DNA of 64,000 nt from contig NZ_FNFB01000013.1 of assembly GCF_900100395.1 (NCBI RefSeq), positions 62,001 to 126,000 of the forward strand. Reading direction: 5' to 3'. The stretch comes from Nonomuraea maritima. Its GTDB lineage: Bacteria; Actinomycetota; Actinomycetes; Streptosporangiales; Streptosporangiaceae. Below are positions 33,861-41,101 of the stretch, one piece after another. Each line of letters begins with the position of its first letter. Position 1 is the stretch's first letter. The position numbers and the translations under genes are program-made. A model generated the notes under the pieces. That model was not told the origin of the DNA, made no database searches, and saw only the letters and a program-made list of their open reading frames with translations.

Positions 33861-33984
33861 CTCGCGCACGCGCTGATGAGGAACATGTGAGGGATGGCCG
33901 GAGACCCCCGCGCACGCGCTGATCACGGGGGTGGGAGATCGCGTACGCGGTGATCACGGGGGTGGGAGAGCGCGTACGGGGTGA
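33861..33984. repeat. Imperfect tandem repeat between the two permease genes
   Basis: Four degenerate copies of a roughly 31-36-base unit, GCGYACGCGSTGATCACGGGGGTGGGAGA-like, lie at about 33861, 33907, 33939 and 33970. The two middle copies are the best preserved, and each contains the palindrome TGATCA or GTGATCAC. The last copy ends at the stop codon of permease copy 2. They could be operators in front of permease copy 1, or leftover duplication. Confidence 0.65.
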
Positions 33985-35352
33985 TCAGGGGCGGGCGGTG
34001 GGTTCCGTGGTCGCGGCGGCGTCAGGGGTGGCCGGGAGAGTGTCGCGGCGGCGGGCGGCACGCAGGACGTGGTAGCCGGCCAGGAGGACGATCGTGCCGA
34101 GCGCGATGCCGCTGAGCGAGAACGTGCCGGTGATGGGCAGCGCGACCGGCCCGATGGCGCAGATGATCCCGGCCCCGATGGGCACGAGGTTGACCGGCGA
34201 CGACAGGTTCACCCGGTTCTCGATCCAGATCTTGGCGCCGAGCATGCCGATCATCCCGTACAGGACGGTCGTGACCCCGCCCAGCACGCCGCCGGGAGTG
34301 GCCGCGACGAGCGCGCCGAACTTGGGGCAGAGCCCGAACAGGATCGCGATCACGGCCGCGACGTAGTAGGCGGCCGTGGAGTACACCTTGGTGGCCGCCA
34401 TGACCCCGATGTTCTCGGCGTACGTGGTGGTGGCCGGGCCGCCGACGGCGGTGGACACGACGGTGCCGACGCCGTCGGCCATCACGGCCCGGCCCATGTA
34501 GCCGTCGACGTCCGCGCCGGTCATCTCGCCGACGGCCTTGACGTGGCCGACGTTCTCGGCGATCAGCGCGATCACCACGGGCAGCACGAGCACGACGGCC
34601 GACGCCTCGAAGACGGGGCCGTGCAGGGAGGGCAGCCCGATCCAGTCGGCCTGCGCCACGGCGTGCAGGTCGACGCGGAAGTGCTCGACCATCTTGCCGC
34701 TGTCGTCGGGCGACAGTACGGGGCCGCCGACGAGGTCCCATCCCCACGACAGCAGGAACCCGAAGACGAGGCCGAGCAGGACTCCGATGCGGCCGAGGAA
34801 ACCGCGGAACAGCCCGACGAACACGAACGTGGCCGCCATCGTCAGCAGCGCCACCCACGGGTCCTTCGGCCAGTAGACGTCGGCGGCGACGTACGCCATG
34901 CCGAACCCGATGAGCATCACGACGCCGCCGGTGACGACGGGCGGGAAGACCCTGTGCAGGATGCCGACGCCGAGCCGGTGGATGACGTACCCGCACACCA
35001 CCAGCGCGACGCCGACGGCGAGCAGCGCGCCCGTCACGGTGGCGTCACCGCCGCCGGCCGCCCGGATCGCGACCACGGCGCCCACGAACGAGGCGCTCGA
35101 GCCGACGTAGCTGGGCACCTTCCCCTTGACGAAGAGCAGGAAGAGGATGGTGGCGACGCCGGACATCATCACGGCGAGGTTGGCGTCGAGACCCATGACG
35201 AGCGGGAAGACGAAGGTGGCGCCGAACATCGCGATGACGTGCTGGGCGCCGATGCCGACCATCAGGGGCCAGCTCAGCCGCTCGTCCGGCTTGACCACCT
35301 CACCGGGCGTCAGGTGCTTCCCGTCGCCGTGCAGCTTCCATCCCAACGCCAC
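33985..35352 (-). CDS. NCS2-family xanthine/uracil permease (copy 2)
   Basis: 455 aa paralogue of the permease at 32300. The first 60 residues are nearly the same (HGDGKHL-PGEVV-PDERLSWP, then GAQHVIAMFGATFVFPLVMGLD), as is the signature LIAENVGHVKAVGEMTGADVD. The central extracellular loop differs (it lacks the Cys loop), so substrate preference may differ. It is separated from copy 1 by 260 bases with tandem repeats and probably has its own promoter. Confidence 0.9.
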   Translation of the reverse strand: MALGWKLHGDGKHLTPGEVVKPDERLSWPLMVGIGAQHVIAMFGATFVFPLVMGLDANLAVMMSGVATILFLLFVKGKVPSYVGSSASFVGAVVAIRAAGGGDATVTGALLAVGVALVVCGYVIHRLGVGILHRVFPPVVTGGVVMLIGFGMAYVAADVYWPKDPWVALLTMAATFVFVGLFRGFLGRIGVLLGLVFGFLLSWGWDLVGGPVLSPDDSGKMVEHFRVDLHAVAQADWIGLPSLHGPVFEASAVVLVLPVVIALIAENVGHVKAVGEMTGADVDGYMGRAVMADGVGTVVSTAVGGPATTTYAENIGVMAATKVYSTAAYYVAAVIAILFGLCPKFGALVAATPGGVLGGVTTVLYGMIGMLGAKIWIENRVNLSSPVNLVPIGAGIICAIGPVALPITGTFSLSGIALGTIVLLAGYHVLRAARRRDTLPATPDAAATTEPTARP

Positions 35353-35445
35353 GCCACACCTCTGCTGTCTCCCCTGGTCGGGGACATAACCGGACGAATG
35401 TTGCAGAGCACAATAAGGGGTGGCAGAAGGTGGTCGATGCGGGGG

Positions 35446-35649
35446 TCAGCGGACGTCGATCGAGAAGCCCTCGCCGCTGACGACCTGACCTGCCCTGATC
35501 TTGGCCGTCTTGCGCAGCTCGACCTCACCGTCGACGAACACCATGCCCGCGGCGACGAGTTGCTTGGCCATCCCGCCGGTCTCGGTGACGCCGCAGTATT
35601 TCAGCAGGTCGCACAGCGGGATGAAGTCGGAGCGCAGTTCGAATTCCAC
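35446..35649 (-). CDS. S4-domain RNA-binding protein
   Basis: 67 aa, a free-standing S4 domain: LCDLLKYCGVTETGGMAKQLVAAGMVFVDGEVE, then KTAKIRAGQVV. Such YbcJ/RlbA-like proteins bind structured RNA, perhaps the ribosome. GTG 35649 has AGGG about 8 bases upstream. It sits between the permease and pucR on the same strand with no functional link to purines. Confidence 0.8.
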   Translation of the reverse strand: MEFELRSDFIPLCDLLKYCGVTETGGMAKQLVAAGMVFVDGEVELRKTAKIRAGQVVSGEGFSIDVR

Positions 35650-35669
35650 GCGACCAACCCTAGACGCTC

Positions 35670-37268
35670 CTAGATGCCGCGCATCCGCAGCACGTGCAGG
35701 GCCAGTGTGAGGTTCAGTCGCAGGTGAGGGTCGCTGGTGAAGGTGCCCAGCATGCGTTCCAGCTTGCCGATGCGGTAGCGCAGGGTGTTGTAGTGGAAGT
35801 GCAGGCGGCGGGCGGTCTCGGCGACGTTGAGGTTGGTCTCCAGCAGCACCTGCAGGGTGCGGCGCAGGTCGGCGTGCTCGGCGTCCTCGTCGCCGGCCAG
35901 CGGCCCGAGCGTCTCGCGGACGAACGCGTGCAGCTCGTCGGTGTCGTTGACCAGCGACAGCAGCCGGTAGACCCCGAGCTGGTCGAAGTGGGCCACCGCG
36001 CCGGGCCCGTGCAGCTGCCGCCCCACCCTGGCCGCCTTGAGCGCCTCCGTGTACGCCTCCGGCAGCGTCTCCACGCCCCGGCTCGGCCGCGAGGTGCCGG
36101 TGGAGAACGTGGCGCACGGCACGTCGGCCAGCGCGGCGGCCGCGTCCCTGGCCAGCCGCGCGACGTCGGTGGCGGCGCCCACCACGGCCACCACCTCGTG
36201 CGAGAACCCGGCCACGGCGCCGCGTGGGTCGTGCCGCCTGGTCGCCGCCGTCCAGCACGCCACCAGCCGGTCCTGGGCGGCGCGCTCGTCGCCGTCGGGG
36301 TCGAGCTCGGCCACCAGGACGGTCACCGGCCGCGCGAGATCCCAGCCGAACGCGGCGGCGCGGGCCGTGACCCGCTCGGTCGCGCCGGCCCGGCCGGTGA
36401 GCACGTCGCGCAGGAAGTCGGCGCGGTACTTGCTCTCGACGGCGTTGACGGCCTCCTGCCGGGTGACGACGAGCGCGGCGACGGTGGCCGCCCGTTCGAG
36501 GATGCCGACGTCGGCCTCGCCGATCGCGCCGGACGCGCTGTAGGCCACGATCCTTCCGTGGTGGTGCCCGCCCGCCAGCACGGGCGCCGACGCGAACGCC
36601 CGCCCCCTCCCGGCGGACGGGCCCGTCCGGCCCTCGCGCGCGATCGCGGTGCGCAGGACGGTCACGTGCTCGGCCGGACCGGCGGTGGCCAGCACCCGGC
36701 CGGCGCCGTCGACGGCCGCCACCGCCACCTCGAGCAGCTGCGCCACCTCGGCGGCGACCTCGCCGAGCCCGCCGCCGGCCAGCACCACGTGCACGAGCGC
36801 CCGGTGCGCCTCCTCCGCGCGGGCCAGCGCGGCGGCCTGGCGGTTGAGGATGTCGGTCAGCACCTGGTTGAGGATGTCGTCGAAACCGACGTCGTCGGGC
36901 AGCAGGATGAGCGGGAACCCGAGCCGGTCGGCCTGCGCGACCATCTCGGCGGGCAGCTCGTCGACGTACCGGCCGAGTTTGATCGCCAGGGCGGCCAGCC
37001 CGCGCTCGTCGAGGTCGGTCACCAGCCGTCCGAGCGACTGGGGCGTGTTGCGCAGGGGGTAGCCGGTGGTCAGCAGCAGCTCGTGCGGCTTGACCCAGGC
37101 GAGGATGTCGGGCACCTCCATCACGTTGAGCCGCTGCACGACGCGGCCCACCCCGCGTTCCCCCGCGATCAGCCGGGCCCGCGCAAGGGTGGACACGCCG
37201 AGCACCTCGCCGACGGACACACCGTGGATGATCGTGCCGGTGCTGGAGAGACGGACGGGCGGCTCCAT
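35670..37268 (-). CDS. PucR-family transcriptional regulator
   Basis: 532 aa. The N-terminal PucR domain (GVSVGEVLGVSTLARARLIAGERG, LLLTTGYPLRN, AIKLGRYVDELPAEMV) is followed by a GAF/diguanylate-like middle. The C-terminal PucR helix-turn-helix is RRTLQVLLETNLNVAETARRL, then HFHYNTLRYRIGKLE. In Bacillus PucR activates purine catabolism in response to allantoin. Here it lies between purine permease/hydroxylase genes and the divergent DUF2877-FdrA-DUF1116 operon, with dyads in the shared promoter region, so it likely controls both. ATG 37268 is used. Confidence 0.9.
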   Translation of the reverse strand: MEPPVRLSSTGTIIHGVSVGEVLGVSTLARARLIAGERGVGRVVQRLNVMEVPDILAWVKPHELLLTTGYPLRNTPQSLGRLVTDLDERGLAALAIKLGRYVDELPAEMVAQADRLGFPLILLPDDVGFDDILNQVLTDILNRQAAALARAEEAHRALVHVVLAGGGLGEVAAEVAQLLEVAVAAVDGAGRVLATAGPAEHVTVLRTAIAREGRTGPSAGRGRAFASAPVLAGGHHHGRIVAYSASGAIGEADVGILERAATVAALVVTRQEAVNAVESKYRADFLRDVLTGRAGATERVTARAAAFGWDLARPVTVLVAELDPDGDERAAQDRLVACWTAATRRHDPRGAVAGFSHEVVAVVGAATDVARLARDAAAALADVPCATFSTGTSRPSRGVETLPEAYTEALKAARVGRQLHGPGAVAHFDQLGVYRLLSLVNDTDELHAFVRETLGPLAGDEDAEHADLRRTLQVLLETNLNVAETARRLHFHYNTLRYRIGKLERMLGTFTSDPHLRLNLTLALHVLRMRGI

Positions 37269-37305
37269 GGGGGCATTGTGACTCCGAAGCCGTCTGGCAG
37301 GAAGA

Positions 37306-37348
37306 GCCAACCTTCGCGCTCGCTGTTGGCAAAATTCTCCGTACGGAG
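37306..37348. promoter_or_regulatory. Dyads in the pucR-allH divergent promoter region
   Basis: GCCAAC (37306-37311) is inverted as GTTGGC (37325-37330) with 13 bases between, and a perfect 12-bp palindrome CTCCGTACGGAG follows at 37337-37348. Both lie between the pucR start (37268) and the divergent start at 37399. They are candidates for the PucR operator. Confidence 0.45.
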
Positions 37349-37398
37349 GGGTTCGCGGTCCGTTCTACGGTCAGGTCCAGGATCGATCAGGAGGTCCG

Positions 37399-38262
37399 GT
37401 GACCGTCACTACTCACGCGCGCGGCACCCACGTCCGGCGCGCGCACGCCACGGGTGCGGCCAGCACGGCGATCCGCCCCGTCCTGCACGCCCAGCGCCGT
37501 CCCGCCCGCGTGCTCGCGGTCTTCCCTTACGGGGTGTACCTGGAGATCAGGACCGACCAGGAGCCCTCGGTGATCGCCCTCATCACCGGCCGGGCGACCC
37601 GGCTGCCCAACTCCGTGCTGCTGGCCGAGCCGCTGCCACCGGTCGAGGTGGACGACGACGCGTCGGTGGGCGACCGGGCGATCGAGCTCGGCCCGCTGAC
37701 CCTCGGCGTCCGCCGCTGGTGGGACCCGGCGCCGCAGCTCGGCCCGCTCACCGCCGGCGCGCTCGCCGCGTCCGCCGCCCTGCTGACCCGTCCGCCCAAC
37801 GCGGGGCTGGCCGGCAACGCCTCGGTCGACCTGCTCGCGAGCAGCTGCGCGCGGGGCTGGCTGCTCGGCGCGGTGACGGCGGCCGAGCAGCTCGTGGGCC
37901 TCGGGCCCGGGCTCACTCCGAGCGGCGACGACGTGCTCGCCGGGCTCCTCGTGACGCTGCGGCACCTCGGCGCCGCGACGGGCGCGGAGCGGGCCGTCCG
38001 GCTGGCCGGATGGCTCGCGGCGACCGTGACGTACGACGCCCGCACCCGTACGACGCCCATCTCCGCCACGCTGCTGCACTGCGCGGCGCGCGGCCAGGCC
38101 AGCCCGGAGGTGATCGACGTGCTGCGCGCCCTCGCCGGACGGCAGGCGCTCAGGCCGGCGCTGTGCCGGCTCCACGGCCTCGGCCACACCTCGGGCTCCG
38201 ACCTGGCGCAGGGCGTCGGCATCGGCGTCGAGACGGTCCTCGCCCTGGGCGGCGCGCGATGA
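37399..38262 (+). CDS. allH: DUF2877 protein, oxamate carbamoyltransferase subunit AllH-like
   Basis: 287 aa. The DUF2877 hallmark VGLGPGLTPSGDDVLAGLLV is near residue 170, and later HGLGHTSGSDLAQGVGIGV. In E. coli the DUF2877 protein YlbF (AllH) works with FdrA (AllF) and the DUF1116 protein YlbE (AllG) as oxamate carbamoyltransferase, which splits oxalurate into oxamate and carbamoyl phosphate. All three families follow here in order with 4-base overlaps. The GTG start at 37399 follows AGGAGG with a short 4-base spacing. First gene of the operon, divergent from pucR. Confidence 0.8.
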   Translation: MTVTTHARGTHVRRAHATGAASTAIRPVLHAQRRPARVLAVFPYGVYLEIRTDQEPSVIALITGRATRLPNSVLLAEPLPPVEVDDDASVGDRAIELGPLTLGVRRWWDPAPQLGPLTAGALAASAALLTRPPNAGLAGNASVDLLASSCARGWLLGAVTAAEQLVGLGPGLTPSGDDVLAGLLVTLRHLGAATGAERAVRLAGWLAATVTYDARTRTTPISATLLHCAARGQASPEVIDVLRALAGRQALRPALCRLHGLGHTSGSDLAQGVGIGVETVLALGGAR

Positions 38263-39605
38263 GCGGGGCGACCGTCCTGGTACGGCCGGGCTCCTACCAC
38301 GACTCGGTCACCCTCATGCGCGTGAGCCGCGCGGTGTCCGCCCTGCCCGGCGTCGAGGTCGCGATGGTCGCGATGGCCACGGCGCTCAACGTCTCGATCA
38401 TCGAGGAGCTGGGGTTCGCCGTCCCCGAGGCAGGCCCCGGCGACCTGCTCGTCGCGGTGCGGGCGGACGACCCGCGGGCCGCCGTCGAGGAGGCAGAACG
38501 GCACCTGTCCGCCGCGCACCGGCCGCAGGCCGCGCCGGAGGAGCAGCGCCCGCTCACCACCCGCTCGGCCGCGACCGCCGCCGAGGACGCCGGGCTGGTG
38601 CTCGTCTCCACGCCGGGCGAGCACGCCTTCGCCGAGGCGTACGACGCGATCGAGGCCGGGCGGCACGTGATGATCTTCAGTGACGGCGTCCCCGTGGCAC
38701 AGGAGCGCCGGCTGAAGGAGCTGGCCGAGGCGAGGGGCGTGCTCGTCATGGGCCCCGACTGCGGCACCGCCGTGATCGCCGGCGCCGGCCTGGGCTTCGC
38801 GAACGTGCTCTCCCCCGGCCCCGTCGGGGTGGTGGCGGCCTCGGGCACCGGTGCGCAGCAGGTGACGTGCCTGCTCGATCGGGCGGGGGCGGGCGTGAGC
38901 CACGTCCTCGGCGTGGGCGGGCGTGACCTGTCGGCCGAGGTGGGCGGCCTGTCCACGGTGCGGGCGTTGCGCATGCTGGACGACGACCCGGGCACCGAGC
39001 TGATCGTGCTCGTCTCCAAGCCGCCCGCGCCCGAGGTGGCGCGGGCGGTGCGCGAGCTGCCGTTGCGCACGCCCGTCGTCCCGGCGCTGCTGCGCGAGGG
39101 CGGGACGGATCTCACCGAGGCAGCCGAGCAGGCGCTGCGGCTGCTCGGCCGCCCGGTGCCCGAGTGGCCCGCGTGGCCCGCGTGGCGGGGGGCCAGGCCC
39201 GCGGCCAAGCGGGTCACCGGCCTGTACTCCGGGGGCACGCTCGCCGCGGAGGCCGCCCTGATCACCGGGTCGCGCGACATCGTCGACTTCGGCGACGACG
39301 CCTACACCCGGGGCCGCGCCCATCCGATGATCGACCCGGCGCTGCGCGTGGAGGCGCTGGCCACGGCCGGGGAGTCCGACGTGGTGCTCATGGACGTCGT
39401 CCTCGGCCACGCCGCCGACCCCGACCCCGCCGCCTCGCTCGCCCACGCGGTGGCCCGCAGCCCGGCGACCGTCGTCGTCGCCCTGATCGGCACCGAGGGC
39501 GACCCCCAGGACCTGCACCGCCAGGCCGCCGCCTTCCGTGAGGCGGGCGCGGCGGTCTTCACCTCCAACGCCCAGGCCGCCCGCCACGCGAGGAGCCTCC
39601 TGTGA
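38259..39605 (+). CDS. fdrA: FdrA family protein, oxamate carbamoyltransferase subunit AllF-like
   Basis: 448 aa with the fold of succinyl-CoA synthetase alpha. The FdrA start VRPGSYHDSVTLMRVSRAV is present, then MVAMATALN, VMGPDCGTAVIAG and the Rossmann-like VGVVAASGTGAQQV. There is no complete phospho-His/ATP-grasp partner, consistent with carbamoyl transfer rather than CoA ligation. ATG 38259 overlaps the allH stop (ATGA). The frame is open for 2.5 kb upstream, but that stretch is antisense to pucR and not coding. The E. coli homologue is AllF. Confidence 0.87.
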   Translation: MSGATVLVRPGSYHDSVTLMRVSRAVSALPGVEVAMVAMATALNVSIIEELGFAVPEAGPGDLLVAVRADDPRAAVEEAERHLSAAHRPQAAPEEQRPLTTRSAATAAEDAGLVLVSTPGEHAFAEAYDAIEAGRHVMIFSDGVPVAQERRLKELAEARGVLVMGPDCGTAVIAGAGLGFANVLSPGPVGVVAASGTGAQQVTCLLDRAGAGVSHVLGVGGRDLSAEVGGLSTVRALRMLDDDPGTELIVLVSKPPAPEVARAVRELPLRTPVVPALLREGGTDLTEAAEQALRLLGRPVPEWPAWPAWRGARPAAKRVTGLYSGGTLAAEAALITGSRDIVDFGDDAYTRGRAHPMIDPALRVEALATAGESDVVLMDVVLGHAADPDPAASLAHAVARSPATVVVALIGTEGDPQDLHRQAAAFREAGAAVFTSNAQAARHARSLL

Positions 39606-40990
39606 CCGGTCTGCTCGACACGCCGCCGCGGGTCATCACCGTGGGGGCCGGGTTGTTCGACGAGGCGCTGCGGGCGCAGGCCGTCCCGACCGTGCCGGTC
39701 GAGTGGCGTCCGCCGCTGCCCGGCACCGGGGAGGCGCTCGCCACGGTGCTCGCCGACCCGCGCAGGCGGGCCGCCAACGAGCTGGCCGTGGGACGGCTGC
39801 TGTCCGCCCGTCCGCAGCTGGTGGGCGTGCGCCGCGCCGCCGAGGTGCTGCCCGTCCGGACGTTCCTGCACGCGGGACCGCCCATCACCTGGGAGCGCGC
39901 CTCAGGGCCGATGCGGGGCGCGCTGATCGGCGCGATGCTGCTGGAGGGCCTGGCCGCCGACGCGGACGAGGCCGCCGACCGGCTCGCGGAGGGCGCGGTC
40001 GAGCTGCGGCCGTGCCACGAGCACGCCGCCGTCGGACCGATGGCGGGCGTGGTGAGCCCGTCGATGTGGCTGCTCGAGGTCCACGACGCCGAGCACGGAG
40101 GCACCGCGTACTGCTCGCTGAACGAGGGGCTGGGCAAGGTGCTGCGGTACGGCGCTTACGGGCCTGAGGTGCTGGAACGGTTGCGCTGGATGGACCGGGT
40201 GCTCGGCCCGGCTCTCGCGGCGGCGCTCGGGCGTACGGGCCCGATCGACCTGCGCGCGCTGATGGCGCAGGCCCTGCAGATGGGCGACGAGCTGCACAAC
40301 CGCAACCGCGCGGCCACCTCGCTGCTGCTGCGCGCGCTGGCCCCTGCCGTGGTCGAGGCGGCCCCGGGCGAGGCGGCGGCCGTGCTGCGCTTCATCGACG
40401 GCAACGACCACTTCTTCCTCAACGCCGGCATGGCCGCGGCCAAGGTGAGCACGGACGCCGCCCGCGACGTGCCCGGCTCGACCCTGGTCGTCGCCATGGC
40501 CCGCAACGGCACCGATTTCGGCGTGCAGGTGTCGGGCCTGGGCGGGCGCTGGTTCACCGGTCCCGCCGGTGTGCCCGACGGCCTCTACCTCGGCTCGTAC
40601 GGCCCCGGGGACGCCAACCCCGACATCGGCGACTCCACGATCACCGAGACGGCGGGCCTCGGCGGGTTCGCGATGGCGGCCGCCCCGGCGATCGTGCGGT
40701 TCGTCGGCGGCGAGGTGGCCGACGCGGTCAAGGCCACGCGCTCGATGTACGAGATCGCGCTCGCCGAGCATCCCGCCTACCAGATCCCCGGGCTCGGCTT
40801 CCGCGGCACGCCGGTCGGCATCGATGTGACCCTGGTGGCCAGGACGGGCCTGCCGCCTGTGGTGAACACCGGCATCGCCGGTCGCGTGGCGGGAACGGGC
40901 CAGGTCGGAGCGGGTTTGGTCAGGCCGCCGGTCGAGGCGTTCACCAGCGCGTTGACGGCCCTGGCGGACGCTTCTCCACAGCGCCCCTGA
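39602..40990 (+). CDS. allG: DUF1116 protein, oxamate carbamoyltransferase subunit AllG-like
   Basis: 462 aa. DUF1116 marks are ALATVLADPRRRAANELAVG near the N-terminus, then FIDGNDHFFLNAGMAAAKVS and NGTDFGVQVSGLGGRWFTG. GTG 39602 overlaps the fdrA stop (GTGA). It is the last gene of the allH-fdrA-allG set. Carbamate kinase, which normally follows to recover ATP from carbamoyl phosphate, is not in the window. Confidence 0.83.
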   Translation: MTGLLDTPPRVITVGAGLFDEALRAQAVPTVPVEWRPPLPGTGEALATVLADPRRRAANELAVGRLLSARPQLVGVRRAAEVLPVRTFLHAGPPITWERASGPMRGALIGAMLLEGLAADADEAADRLAEGAVELRPCHEHAAVGPMAGVVSPSMWLLEVHDAEHGGTAYCSLNEGLGKVLRYGAYGPEVLERLRWMDRVLGPALAAALGRTGPIDLRALMAQALQMGDELHNRNRAATSLLLRALAPAVVEAAPGEAAAVLRFIDGNDHFFLNAGMAAAKVSTDAARDVPGSTLVVAMARNGTDFGVQVSGLGGRWFTGPAGVPDGLYLGSYGPGDANPDIGDSTITETAGLGGFAMAAAPAIVRFVGGEVADAVKATRSMYEIALAEHPAYQIPGLGFRGTPVGIDVTLVARTGLPPVVNTGIAGRVAGTGQVGAGLVRPPVEAFTSALTALADASPQRP

Positions 40991-41101
40991 ACCATGACAA
41001 AAGTTAACGTACGCTTCCGTTCCCGATTAACCGCCGATATGTTAACGAACCTCGTAATCTGCAAGTAGCGCGTTGACGCACGTGACAGATGGGGGCACAG
41101 C
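40991..41101 (+). promoter_or_regulatory. AT-rich promoter region of the kinase gene
   Basis: A locally AT-rich gap with two direct copies of GTTAACG (41003-41009 and 41041-41047, 38 bases apart), each containing the palindrome GTTAAC. A TTGACG box follows at about 41073. The repeats could bind a regulator of the downstream Ser/Thr kinase; no specific family is recognised. Confidence 0.35.

Noticed and set aside
35694..38258. Very long open frame on the plus strand running into fdrA
   Set aside because: It is the antisense of pucR in GC-rich DNA, with Arg/Ala/Gly-rich translation and no family sign. FdrA starts at 38259, where the ATGA overlap and the conserved N-terminus are.
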